From Desulfuromonadaceae bacterium (lineage in GTDB: Bacteria; Desulfobacterota; Desulfuromonadia; Desulfuromonadales; Desulfuromonadaceae), in the NCBI GenBank assembly GCA_027065245.1, contig JAMOOS010000033.1, forward strand, positions 1-19,885: DNA of 19,885 nt, read 5' to 3'. The position numbers were made by a program, and so were the translations under genes. The notes below the pieces were generated by a model. That model was not told where the DNA came from. It was given only the letters and a program-made list of their open reading frames with translations, and searched no databases. Of this stretch, positions 7,315 to 15,756 are shown piece by piece (within the stretch, counting starts at the first letter, position 1; the number at the start of each line of letters is the position of its first letter).

Positions 7315-8508
7315 ATGAGCTGCACTGTCCCACGCGCTGAACTGCATCAGCGCCTCGAAGCTTTGCGCCACCACCTGTGCATCACCGCGCCGAACTGGCG
7401 CATGGTGGCTATTTTCACTAAAGTCAATCAATATTACTTCACCGGCACCATGCAGGACGGCGTAGTGCTGATTCCACGCGATGGAGCGGCAGTATACTGG
7501 GTACGCCGCAGTCTGGAACGGGCGCTGGACGAAGCGGAATTCGCCGATATCCGCCCCATGAACAGCTTTCGCGACGCCGCTGCCGCCATGCAGCCGCTGC
7601 CGGACACTATCCATCTGGAGATGGAGCACCTGCCTCTGGCACTGTACCAGCGCTTCAACAAACATTTCGGTTTCAGGGAATATCACAGCGCCGATGCCGC
7701 CATCAGCGCGGTACGCGCCGTCAAGAGCGCCTGGGAACTGGAACGAATGGAGCGCAGCGGTGCAATTCATCAGCGCATACTGGAACAGGAGCTGCCCAAA
7801 CTGCTGCGCCGCGGCATGAGCGAAGCCGATCTGGCCAGCGAGCTGTACCCGTTGCTGGTCAAGGCCGGTCACCACGGGCTGGCGCGCTTTAGTATGTTTG
7901 ATACCGAAGTACTAATCGGCCACATCGCTTTCGGCACCAGCTCCATCTACCCCACCTCGTTTGACGGCCCCGGCGGCAACTACGGCCTGTCGGCTGCGGT
8001 ACCGTTGCTTGGCAGCCGGGAGCGGACACTGCGCGACGGCGATCTGGTATTTGTCGACATCGGCTGCGGCGTCGACGGCTACCATACCGACAAGACCATG
8101 ACCTACGTTTTTCGCGGTCACCTGCCCAGCCACGCCGTGGACAGCCACCGCCGCTGTGTCGCCATCCAGGATCGCGTGGCACAAATGCTGCGCTCAGAAG
8201 CGATACCGGAACAGATTTACCGACAGGTCATGGCTGAACAGAGTGATGATTTTCTCGCCAACTTTATGGGCTACCGCCAGCGCCGCGCCCGTTTTCTCGC
8301 CCACGGCATCGGTCTGCATATCGACGAATGGCCGGTGGTGGCGCCCGGGTTCAGCACGCCGCTACAGCAACACATGGTGATGGCTATCGAACCGAAACGG
8401 GGTATAGACGGAATCGGTCTGGTGGGAACGGAAAACACCTTTGTCATTGAGGCGGACGGCAGCCGCTGCATCACCGGCAACCATCCCGGCCTGCTGGCGG
8501 TGGAATAA
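7315..8508 (+). CDS. M24-family metallopeptidase (Xaa-Pro peptidase/creatinase type)
   Basis: 397 residues, close to the usual size of Xaa-Pro dipeptidase/aminopeptidase P proteins. An N-terminal creatinase-type domain (about 1-130) precedes the pita-bread catalytic domain. The five metal ligands are visible in order: D248 (VFVDIGCG), D259 (YHTDKTM), H330 (AHGIGLHIDEWP), E359 (MAIEPKRG) and E373 (GTENTF), so a two-metal hydrolase is expected. No signal peptide is seen, so it should be cytoplasmic, probably trimming proline-containing peptides; exact substrate cannot be read from sequence, and M24 members with other substrates exist. ATG at 7315 follows GAGGT by nine bases. The next gene, mrp, starts 115 bases downstream with its own promoter candidate, so the two may be independent. 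Confidence 0.88.
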   Translation: MSCTVPRAELHQRLEALRHHLCITAPNWRMVAIFTKVNQYYFTGTMQDGVVLIPRDGAAVYWVRRSLERALDEAEFADIRPMNSFRDAAAAMQPLPDTIHLEMEHLPLALYQRFNKHFGFREYHSADAAISAVRAVKSAWELERMERSGAIHQRILEQELPKLLRRGMSEADLASELYPLLVKAGHHGLARFSMFDTEVLIGHIAFGTSSIYPTSFDGPGGNYGLSAAVPLLGSRERTLRDGDLVFVDIGCGVDGYHTDKTMTYVFRGHLPSHAVDSHRRCVAIQDRVAQMLRSEAIPEQIYRQVMAEQSDDFLANFMGYRQRRARFLAHGIGLHIDEWPVVAPGFSTPLQQHMVMAIEPKRGIDGIGLVGTENTFVIEADGSRCITGNHPGLLAVE

Positions 8509-8531
8509 GCGACAAAACAGCCAATTGCCAA

Positions 8532-8590
8532 TTGACATCCGCCAGCCGGAAGATTAGTTTTGAACGGTTGTGTCGGACTGCCGCAGTCCG
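8532..8590 (+). promoter_or_regulatory. Candidate promoter and palindromic operator upstream of mrp
   Basis: A perfect TTGACA (8532-8537) lies 17 bases before TAGTTT (8555-8560), a moderate -10. Just downstream is the palindrome CGGACTG-CCG-CAGTCCG (8574-8590), at about +7 to +23 of the predicted transcript, a typical repressor position or a short leader hairpin. Upstream, CCAATTG is directly repeated at 8521-8534. The binding protein is unknown. Confidence 0.45.
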
Positions 8591-8623
8591 GAAAATATAC
8601 AGATTAAACAAAGGAGATCGACC

Positions 8624-9523
8624 ATGGCACAAGATCCATGCAGCGGCTGTTCCAAAAGTGGCAGCTGCTCCGACAGCGACAAGCGAAGTTGCGACCAGAA
8701 ACTGGCCCAGGAACGGATAGCCAGCAATCTGGCGGCGATAAAACATAAGATACTGGTAATGTCTGGCAAGGGTGGCGTAGGCAAAAGTTCCACCGCTGCC
8801 AACCTGGCGGTGACTCTGGCACAGCAAGGCGCCACGGTGGGACTGATGGATATCGACCTGCACGGTCCCAGCATCCCCACCATCCTCGGTTGGGAGGGAC
8901 AGCATCCGCCGGTAAACGAAGCGGGAATGGTACCGCTGCAGCGCGGCAACCTGAAGATGATGTCCATCGGTTTTTTACTCGAATCCCAGGATGACGCACT
9001 GATCTGGCGCGGCCCGGCCAAAGCCGGTGTAATCCAGCAGTTCATCAAGGACGTTCAGTGGGGCGAGCTCGATTATCTCATCGTCGACTGCCCGCCCGGT
9101 ACCGGCGATGAACCCCTCACCATCGCCCAGATGCTCGGTGACGGCTGCGGGGCGGTGCTGGTCACCACACCACAGCAAGTGGCGCTGGTGGATGTACGCA
9201 AATCGGTTACCTTCTGCCGCAAGCTGGAGATGCCGGTATACGGCATCATCGAAAACATGAGCGGTTTTGTCTGCCCCCACTGTAACAAAACCACCGACAT
9301 CTTCAAAAAAGGCGGCGGCCAAAAAATGGCCGCAGATATGCAGGTGCCGTTTCTGGGGCAGATCCCCATGGATCCACGCATGGTGGAAGCCGGTGACGAC
9401 GGCAAACCGATGATCGAGAGCTATCCCGATTCACCCACGGCCAAAAAACTGGCCGAAATCGCTGCTGAGCTGCAGATGCGCTGCGTCAATCCCAGCGTCG
9501 GCACCGACAATCTCAACGAATAG
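8624..9523 (+). CDS. mrp: Mrp/NBP35 family iron-sulfur cluster carrier ATPase
   Basis: 299 residues from the ATG at 8624, chosen because AAGGAG stands seven bases upstream; an in-frame ATG 54 bases earlier lacks a site. The deviant Walker A MSGKGGVGKSS (46-56), MDIDLHGPS, VDCPPGTGDE and the CPHC pair (C217, C220) define the ApbC/Mrp/NBP35 group, which bind and transfer [4Fe-4S] clusters in the cytoplasm and need ATP. The N-terminus carries four cysteines (C6, C9, C15, C23); C6-x2-C9-x5-C15 matches the CX2CX5C core of the eukaryotic Nbp35 N-terminal cluster motif, so a second, stable cluster is plausible. A strong hairpin lies 15 bases after the stop. Confidence 0.93.
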   Translation: MAQDPCSGCSKSGSCSDSDKRSCDQKLAQERIASNLAAIKHKILVMSGKGGVGKSSTAANLAVTLAQQGATVGLMDIDLHGPSIPTILGWEGQHPPVNEAGMVPLQRGNLKMMSIGFLLESQDDALIWRGPAKAGVIQQFIKDVQWGELDYLIVDCPPGTGDEPLTIAQMLGDGCGAVLVTTPQQVALVDVRKSVTFCRKLEMPVYGIIENMSGFVCPHCNKTTDIFKKGGGQKMAADMQVPFLGQIPMDPRMVEAGDDGKPMIESYPDSPTAKKLAEIAAELQMRCVNPSVGTDNLNE

Positions 9524-9538
9524 CCCCATCCGCTAACA

Positions 9539-9569
9539 GTCCGGTGCCGGATTCATCTCGGCACCGGAC
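9539..9569 (+). terminator. Terminator-like hairpin after mrp
   Basis: GTCCGGTGCC (9539-9548) pairs perfectly with GGCACCGGAC (9560-9569), and one more G-C pair extends inward. There is no T-run after it (ACAGCACC), so it is not a canonical intrinsic terminator; it may act with Rho, block 3' exonucleases, or both. Confidence 0.6.
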
Positions 9570-9666
9570 ACAGCACCACATCAAGATTTGTTCCGCCCCA
9601 TCTCGCATAAACCTCCCACTCACCTGTACGTAACGTGCTATTTTCGCCGAATACTGACAGTTTTTC

Positions 9667-9695
9667 TTGACTAGCTTGTCCTGAGCGGTTATGCT
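9667..9695 (+). promoter_or_regulatory. Sigma70-type promoter of pckA
   Basis: TTGACT (9667-9672) and TATGCT (9690-9695) are spaced by exactly 17 bases, giving a start near 9702 and a leader of about 60 bases. AAAGGAA at 9746-9752 is the ribosome site ten bases before ATG 9763. This is the best promoter match in the window. I see no clear operator. Confidence 0.7.
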
Positions 9696-9762
9696 AAGGG
9701 ATTTCAATCATCATTCTTCTCGTTCAAACTACGCTTCTCTAACGTAAAGGAACAAGATCATC

Positions 9763-11349
9763 ATGACTGACATCGACCTGCAGCAACATGGCATCACCAA
9801 CGTAACCGGCGTCAAACGCAACCTTTCACCGGCAGCACTCTACGAAGAGGTAATCCGCAACAACGAGGGCATTATCAGCTATCAGGGCCCTATTGCGGTA
9901 ACCAACCGTGATTACACCGGCCGCTCCCCCAACGATCGTTACATTGTCGATGGCGGCGCCAGCGGCGCCGATATCTGGTGGGGCGATGTCAACCGGCCGT
10001 TCCCGGCGGATAAATTCGATGCCCTGTATAACCGCGTATGCGCTTTTCTGCAACAGCGCCAACTTTATGTACAGGATTGCTTTGCCGGTGCCGACAAACA
10101 GTACCGCCTGCCGGTACGGGTAATCACCACCCACGCCTGGCAGAGCCTGTTCGCCCACAACATGCTGCGCCGGGCCACCAGTGCCGAGCTGGAAAATTTC
10201 ACCCCCGGTTTTACTGTAGTGGCGGCACTGGATTTCAAAGCCATACCCGAAATCGACGCCACCCGCTCCGAAGCAGCCATCATCATCAATTTTGAGCGGC
10301 GCATCATCCTCATCGCTGCCGCCGCCTACAGCGGCGAGATCAAAAAAGGGGTATTTTCGGTTCTCAACTATCTGCTGCCAAAACAGCATGGCGTACTGCC
10401 CATGCACTGCAGCGCCAACGTCGGTAAAGACGGTGATGCCGCCATCTTCTTCGGCTTGTCCGGCACCGGCAAAACCACCCTGTCTGCCGACCCAAACCGC
10501 CGCCTTATCGGCGACGATGAACACGGCTGGAGCGACAGCGGCATTTTCAACTTTGAAGGTGGCTGCTATGCCAAGGTGATAAACCTCAGTGCTGAGGCAG
10601 AGCCGGAAATCTTCAAATGCACGCGCAGTTTCGGCACCATTCTAGAAAATGTGGTCTTTGACGACGATCAGCGCATTGCCGACCTCGATGACGACAGCAT
10701 TACCGAAAACACTCGTGCCGCCTATCCGCTGGAGCTAATTCCCAACATCGTACCCGAAGGCAGCGCCGGTCATCCAAAAAACATCATCATGCTTACCGCC
10801 GACGCGTTCGGGGTGATGCCGCCGATCTCCAGGCTGACCCCGGAACAGGCCATGTATCACTTCATCTCCGGCTACACCGCCAAACTGGCCGGCACCGAAA
10901 AAGGGGTAACCGAACCGCAGACCACCTTCTCCGCCTGCTTCGGCGCTCCGTTTATGCCTCTGCATCCGTCGGAATACGGCAATCTGCTCAAAGAGAAGAT
11001 CCGCCAGCACAATGTTTCCTGCTGGCTGGTCAACACCGGCTGGAGCGGTGGTCCCTACGGCGTCGGATCACGCATGAAGATCAAGTACACCCGCGCCATG
11101 CTCAACGCGGCTCTGGAAGGAAAACTCAACGACGTAAAATTCAAGCAGGAACAATTCTTCGGCCTGCACATCCCCACCAGTTGTCCAGACGTACCGGCAG
11201 ATATTCTCGACCCGCGCAACACCTGGGCAGACAAAGATGCCTACGACGCCAAAGCCACCCATCTGGCCAAGGCGTTTCATGCCAATTTTAAAAAATTTGC
11301 CGACGGCGTCAGCGCCGAAATCTGCGCCGCCGGCCCGCTGGTACGTTAA
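9763..11349 (+). CDS. pckA: Phosphoenolpyruvate carboxykinase (ATP)
   Basis: 528 residues, normal for the ATP-dependent enzyme (EC 4.1.1.49), which converts oxaloacetate + ATP to PEP + CO2 + ADP in the cytoplasm and drives gluconeogenesis. Visible motifs are TGRSPNDRYIV (substrate-binding Arg at 54), YSGEIKKGVFS (lysines binding metal/substrate), LPMHCSANVG, the P-loop GLSGTGKTTLSADP (231-244), the kinase-2 motif IGDDEHGWSD (249-258), ENTRAAYPL and NTGWSGGPYG. TGRSPNDRY carries Asn and Arg where many homologues have Lys, a minor change. It is monocistronic by layout, with its own promoter upstream and a strong terminator downstream. Confidence 0.97.
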   Translation: MTDIDLQQHGITNVTGVKRNLSPAALYEEVIRNNEGIISYQGPIAVTNRDYTGRSPNDRYIVDGGASGADIWWGDVNRPFPADKFDALYNRVCAFLQQRQLYVQDCFAGADKQYRLPVRVITTHAWQSLFAHNMLRRATSAELENFTPGFTVVAALDFKAIPEIDATRSEAAIIINFERRIILIAAAAYSGEIKKGVFSVLNYLLPKQHGVLPMHCSANVGKDGDAAIFFGLSGTGKTTLSADPNRRLIGDDEHGWSDSGIFNFEGGCYAKVINLSAEAEPEIFKCTRSFGTILENVVFDDDQRIADLDDDSITENTRAAYPLELIPNIVPEGSAGHPKNIIMLTADAFGVMPPISRLTPEQAMYHFISGYTAKLAGTEKGVTEPQTTFSACFGAPFMPLHPSEYGNLLKEKIRQHNVSCWLVNTGWSGGPYGVGSRMKIKYTRAMLNAALEGKLNDVKFKQEQFFGLHIPTSCPDVPADILDPRNTWADKDAYDAKATHLAKAFHANFKKFADGVSAEICAAGPLVR

Positions 11350-11379
11350 CAGTCTCGTACATTGAGCAAAGCAACATTA

Positions 11380-11413
11380 CGGCCCCGTCGCTGTAGCGAC
11401 GGGGCCGCTTTTT
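11380..11413 (+). terminator. Rho-independent terminator of pckA
   Basis: CGGCCCCGTCGC (11380-11391) and GCGACGGGGCCG (11396-11407) form a perfect 12-bp GC-rich stem with a TGTA loop, followed by C and TTTTT. It begins 30 bases after the pckA stop. Confidence 0.95.
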
Positions 11414-11425
11414 ATCGCTTATGCC

Positions 11426-11587
11426 AGGAGTGTGTCTGACTTTACGGATTGTAAGCGAAAAATCGACTGGTCGAGGACAGATTTTCGCTCGTTTGAAGGC
11501 GAATAGCCGTAACTATTGGTCGAAGAGAAGCGGGAATATGCACCAGACGGTTTTGCAGCCGATTCATGGAAAGTCCGACACACTCCT
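11426..11587. mobile_element. MITE-like palindromic element, 162 bp, with 18-bp terminal inverted repeats
   Basis: The ends AGGAGTGTGTCTGACTTT (11426-11443) and AAAGTCCGACACACTCCT (11570-11587) are inverted copies with one mismatch. Inside are smaller inverted repeats, AGCGAAAAATC/GATTTTCGCT (11454-11464 and 11480-11489) and AATAG/CTATT (11502-11517), plus TGGTCGA twice. There is no transposase and no credible ORF. It lies exactly between the pckA terminator and the end of the convergent PAS-GGDEF-EAL gene; the right end supplies two bases of that gene's stop codon. No clear target duplication was seen. It could be a non-autonomous transposable element or a large structured palindrome of the REP/ERIC type. 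Confidence 0.6.
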
Positions 11588-14447
11588 AGCGCAACCACTG
11601 TTCAAATTCCGCCGTCGGCAGCGGACGGGAGTAGTAATATCCCTGCGCCAGATTGCAACCGTTGGCTAGCAAAAAGCGTGCCTGTCCATCGGTTTCCACC
11701 CCTTCGGCAATAACGGACAACCCCATGTTATGCCCCAAGGTGATAATAGATGCGGTGATGGCGGCATCGTTGTCGTCCACCTCCGCCGAGCTGACAAAAC
11801 GGCGATCAATTTTCAGTTTACTCACCGGCATCCGTTGCAAATAGCTAAGAGATGAATAGCCGGTGCCAAAATCATCAATGGCAATATTGACACCCAGTTG
11901 CTTGAAGGCCGCGAGCACATTGATGATATGCTGATTATCCTCCATCAGCAGACTTTCGGTAATCTCCAGCTCCAACAGCGCCGGCTCCAGATTATAACGC
12001 TGCAACGCATCACTTACCGTGGTCAGCAGATCGCTGCTGAACTGAACCGCAGAGATATTGATAGCTATCGGCACCAGCGCCAGACCGGCCTCGCGCCACG
12101 CGTTGTGCTGGCGGCAGGCAGAATCGATAATCCACGCGCCCAAGGGGATGATAAGCCCAGATTCCTCAGCCAGAGAAATAAAATCGTCCGGCGCCACCAG
12201 CCCGTATTCAGGATGATTCCAACGTACCAGCACCTCTACCCCCACCAGGGCACCACCATTCATGTCGACCTGAGGCTGGTAGTAAAGTTCAAACTGCTGT
12301 TTATCCAAAGCATAACGCAGATGTATTTCCAGCTCCTGCATTTCGCGCGCTCTGGCATTCATATGCACGGTGTAACGGGTGAAGGTATTTTTACCGCTGT
12401 GTTTGGCATAGTACATGGCCACATCGGCGTTGGCCATCAGCACTGAGGCATCGGTGGTATCGTCGGGATAACAACTTACACCGATACTGGCGGAAATAAA
12501 CAGCTGGTGGTCATCGATCTCAAATTCCCGCGCCAGACAAGCCAGAAACCGGCTGCAGATATCGCTGTATAGCGGCTCGATATCACCTTCAGCCGTAATA
12601 ATAACCACAAATTCATCACCACCAAGGCGAGCCAGAAAGCCGTCATCGCCCAGACTGCATTGCAACCGGTGCGCCACCGCGATGAGCAGTTTATCTCCCA
12701 TATCATGGCCAAGAGTATCGTTGATCTGCTTAAAGCGATCGAGGTCAATAAAGCATACTGCCACCATGCCGTGGTCGCTATGTGCCTGCTCCAGCATGAC
12801 AAACAACCGATCGCGAAACAGACGCCGGTTGGGCAGACCGGTGAGCTGATCGTGATTGGCCAGATGATCGAGCAGGTTGGTCTTCTCCTGCAGACGCTGT
12901 TTTACCAACTGCTGCTCGGTAATGTCGGCAAACACCAGCACTCCGCCATGGTTGTGGCCATATTTGTCGATAATGGGGGTGATGACATACTGGATATGAA
13001 AGGTGGAACCGTCAGCGCGCTGGCAGATCTGGTGACTGGAATTATATTTTTCATCCTTACACAGCGTCAACACCCGGTACAACGGATGCGCCACCCCTTC
13101 CAAACTGGTGCCGCTGTCATCCTGCAACGGCAGGAAACAGCTCAATTCGTTGCCAAGCAGTTCATTTTTGTCGTAACCCAACAACCGCGCGGCCGCCGGA
13201 TTGACAAAAACAGTATTACCCTGGGCATCAAAACCGATAATACCGTCACCAGCGGCATTCAGAATAAGATCATTACGCTGCTGCAACAACGCCATCTGCC
13301 GTACCTGGCGCTGAATAACCAGGGAAATAACCGCCCCCAGCACCACCAGCACCAGTAATACCACCGCCCCCCAAACCTTGGCCCGCCACACCTCCGCTGC
13401 CACCAGTTGTTCAAACTGGCGCCCGAGAGTTTCGAAACGTTGCTGGATTTTGGCCACGAGGATGGCGTTAAATTTTTCCAGCCGGGCGTAACTGACCAGC
13501 AACTGCTGCTCCAGATGCTGGCCCTGTTGCACCAACTCAATCCGTTCTTCGCACAGTCGGCACAACCCGCCGGTAACAATTATTGTCTGGTACTTACTGT
13601 CCACCAAATGGTCAGCCCCGAACAGGGTCACCTTGATCTGCGCCAGAATCTGGCGCGCATCAGCCATACCGCTATCGGCACCAGCCAGGATATCCAGATT
13701 ACGCTGCAACCGATCCAGCCCCTGTTTCATGACATTGTCGCGAATATCGGCAATCTGTTCCATATTGTCCGCCGCCAGCAGCATCGCCACCGGCAACAAC
13801 AGATTATCGACATCGGCCTTTACCTCCTTGAGCAGAACATGGTCGCTTTCACCGCGCAAACTGGCGATCTGTGCGGCCAGTTTGTCGCGTGCAGCAGCAC
13901 GGGCATGGCGCCAACGCCGCACCAGCGCCGCTTCGCGCAGGCGCCGCTGGCCCAGCTGGATATCCATCTGAGTACGCAGACGACGCAGCAACTGTACTGC
14001 TCGCGGCGACTGTTTCTGGCGGCGATACCTGCTCATCACCGCCCGAAACTCGTCAGCCCAACGTTGCGCCTGAGCCACCTGGGTAGAAAAACTCTGCAAC
14101 AGATGGATAAATTCCTCCCCATTCACCGGCAGAAAATCCGTACCGGTGCTGAGCAGTTTCTGCATGGTCGTGATGTACTCCCTGGTCGTGGCACCATAGC
14201 TGTTGAGCTGATCGGTATCATGAAACAATTTTACCGATTCAAAGCGCACCGCCGCCATGGCATTGGCCAATGTTTCGATTCCCTGCTGATCGTCGACAAT
14301 CTGGCGCCGCAGAGCATCTTCTTTCTGGTTGATACCGGCAACGGTACGGGACCCCATCTCCACTACGGCAAACACTGCCAGGGCCGCCACCAGGATAAGC
14401 AGCCACACCAGCAGAATGATTGTATAACGGGGAGCTATCTGTTTCAT
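11586..14447 (-). CDS. Membrane PAS-GGDEF-EAL c-di-GMP sensor protein
   Basis: About 953 residues from the ATG at 14447, which overlaps the upstream stop as ATGA; a GTG at 14453 is an alternative. A helix at about 7-31 and another at about 360-380 bracket a large, mostly helical, Arg-rich periplasmic domain (about 32-358) predicted to be coiled-coil or four-helix in character. PAS follows (about 393-515), then GGDEF (about 530-690; intact RLGGDEF near 610, no RxxD I-site), then EAL (about 705-950) with EVLVRW, INISAVQF, LEITES, AIDDFGTGYSS, LKIDR, IAEGVET and AQGYYYSRP. EVL replaces EAL but keeps the catalytic Glu. Both activities look possible. It is coupled to a lone periplasmic binding protein that probably supplies the signal. 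The stop is partly formed by the palindromic element. Confidence 0.93.
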   Translation of the reverse strand: MKQIAPRYTIILLVWLLILVAALAVFAVVEMGSRTVAGINQKEDALRRQIVDDQQGIETLANAMAAVRFESVKLFHDTDQLNSYGATTREYITTMQKLLSTGTDFLPVNGEEFIHLLQSFSTQVAQAQRWADEFRAVMSRYRRQKQSPRAVQLLRRLRTQMDIQLGQRRLREAALVRRWRHARAAARDKLAAQIASLRGESDHVLLKEVKADVDNLLLPVAMLLAADNMEQIADIRDNVMKQGLDRLQRNLDILAGADSGMADARQILAQIKVTLFGADHLVDSKYQTIIVTGGLCRLCEERIELVQQGQHLEQQLLVSYARLEKFNAILVAKIQQRFETLGRQFEQLVAAEVWRAKVWGAVVLLVLVVLGAVISLVIQRQVRQMALLQQRNDLILNAAGDGIIGFDAQGNTVFVNPAAARLLGYDKNELLGNELSCFLPLQDDSGTSLEGVAHPLYRVLTLCKDEKYNSSHQICQRADGSTFHIQYVITPIIDKYGHNHGGVLVFADITEQQLVKQRLQEKTNLLDHLANHDQLTGLPNRRLFRDRLFVMLEQAHSDHGMVAVCFIDLDRFKQINDTLGHDMGDKLLIAVAHRLQCSLGDDGFLARLGGDEFVVIITAEGDIEPLYSDICSRFLACLAREFEIDDHQLFISASIGVSCYPDDTTDASVLMANADVAMYYAKHSGKNTFTRYTVHMNARAREMQELEIHLRYALDKQQFELYYQPQVDMNGGALVGVEVLVRWNHPEYGLVAPDDFISLAEESGLIIPLGAWIIDSACRQHNAWREAGLALVPIAINISAVQFSSDLLTTVSDALQRYNLEPALLELEITESLLMEDNQHIINVLAAFKQLGVNIAIDDFGTGYSSLSYLQRMPVSKLKIDRRFVSSAEVDDNDAAITASIITLGHNMGLSVIAEGVETDGQARFLLANGCNLAQGYYYSRPLPTAEFEQWLR

Positions 14448-15652
14448 CGACACTTGCTTTCACGCAGCATGGTGGCAATCTGCTGCCAGCAAAACGGCTC
14501 GACACCACCTTTGCCCAGACGAGTCACCCACACATGATTGCTGGCCTGATGATGGCGGGCATCCAGATACAATGGCTTACCGATACCGATATCAAAAGTG
14601 CCCAACTGCTCAAAGGCGGTAATCACCTGTTCGCGATCCATGGTGGCCGGATCGAGCTGCTCCAGCGCCTTGAGCAACATTTTGACGGCGATATAGCCTT
14701 CCAGCCCGACATAATTGGCTTTATCCGCCGGGGTAAAACGATGCAGCGCCGCCATATATTCGCGCACCACCGGTACCCTGTGCTGCGCCAACAGCGGCAC
14801 TACCTGGGTTACCAGCACGCCGTCGGCAGCGCTGCCCAACTGCTGTTGCAACATTTCGCTACCAACAAACGACACGTTGAAAAACAATGGCGTAAAGGCG
14901 TATTGCCGGGCCAGGCGAATAAAACGAGCACAGGGCGCATAGGCTCCCACCATGATCACCGCGCGAATATCGTTTTGCGCCAGCAGCATATCGGCCAGTG
15001 CATTCTCCACCGCCAGGGTATTACGCTCGTAGCGCACATGTACCACATTGCTCTCGCGGCTGAGACCATGGCGACACAAGGCGTCGACACCAGCGGCATA
15101 ACCGGCATCGCCATAACCATCGCGCTGAGTGAAAAAAGCTATCTGATCTGGACGTAGACCGCCATGATCACACAGGGCGTCAATCATGGCATCCAGCTCC
15201 TGTTTGTAGCTGGCGCGATAATTGATTACGTAACGATCAGGGGGATTTTTACGCAGCAGGCCAGCACCGGTAAAGGGTGCAACAAAGGGGACTCTGGCAG
15301 CTTCGATAATAGGGAGGGTAACAACGGCGGTGGGCGTACCGACGTTGCCGATAATTGCCAGAACATGATCGTGTTTTATCAGGGTGTGGATGTTGTCATC
15401 GACACGACCGGGCTCGTAGCCGTCATCATAGCAAATCAGGCGCAGAGGCACGCCATGAACGCCGCCGGCACTATTGGCCTGGCGCAACCCCAGCTCGACA
15501 CCGGCGCGCATGCGCAAACCCAACTGGGATGCCGGGCCGCTAAGGGCGGTGGACATACCGAGGACAATCTCCGCGCGCCGCACCGCCGCTGCCGCCGACA
15601 ACGGCAGGAACACCATCAGCACCAGGATCGTCACCCATCTGCATACGCTCAC
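14444..15652 (-). CDS. Orphan LivJ/LivK-type periplasmic substrate-binding protein
   Basis: About 402 residues from a GTG at 15652, chosen because GAGGTG lies about six bases upstream and this start gives a clean signal peptide (VSVCRWVTILVLMVFLPLSA, then AAA). In-frame ATGs at 15682 and 15748 would put extra residues before it and lack ribosome sites. The mature protein follows the branched-chain amino-acid binding fold: IVLGMSTALSGPASQLG, GVELGLRQANSAGGVHG, IIGNVGTPTAVVTLPI, VPFVAPFTGAGLLR, YVINYRASYKQEL, and YVGLEGYIAVKMLLKAL. No permease or ATPase gene is adjacent. The gene overlaps the PAS-GGDEF-EAL gene by ATGA, so it more likely presents a small molecule to that sensor than feeds an importer. 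The ligand, perhaps an amino acid or similar, cannot be read. It follows rmuC by 104 bases and may have its own promoter. Confidence 0.87.
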   Translation of the reverse strand: MSVCRWVTILVLMVFLPLSAAAAVRRAEIVLGMSTALSGPASQLGLRMRAGVELGLRQANSAGGVHGVPLRLICYDDGYEPGRVDDNIHTLIKHDHVLAIIGNVGTPTAVVTLPIIEAARVPFVAPFTGAGLLRKNPPDRYVINYRASYKQELDAMIDALCDHGGLRPDQIAFFTQRDGYGDAGYAAGVDALCRHGLSRESNVVHVRYERNTLAVENALADMLLAQNDIRAVIMVGAYAPCARFIRLARQYAFTPLFFNVSFVGSEMLQQQLGSAADGVLVTQVVPLLAQHRVPVVREYMAALHRFTPADKANYVGLEGYIAVKMLLKALEQLDPATMDREQVITAFEQLGTFDIGIGKPLYLDARHHQASNHVWVTRLGKGGVEPFCWQQIATMLRESKCR

Positions 15653-15756
15653 GGCACACCTCACTGCGAAGATATCACTCATATCACAGTGTAACACAAA
15701 CGCGCCGACAGCAACATTCTCATATTTGCCAAAATCAACTGCGAACAACCACTGCT

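Noticed and set aside
9513..9707. 64-residue leftward ORF between mrp and pckA
   Set aside because: It covers the hairpin and the pckA promoter on the opposite strand, with no ribosome site or protein signature.
11421..11669. 82-residue rightward ORF through the palindromic element
   Set aside because: It starts in the terminator tail, crosses the inverted repeats and runs antisense into the PAS-GGDEF-EAL gene; no recognisable protein features.
14444..15652. Annotating the binding protein as part of a branched-chain amino-acid ABC importer
   Set aside because: No permease or ATP-binding subunit gene is adjacent, and the gene is coupled to a signalling protein instead.
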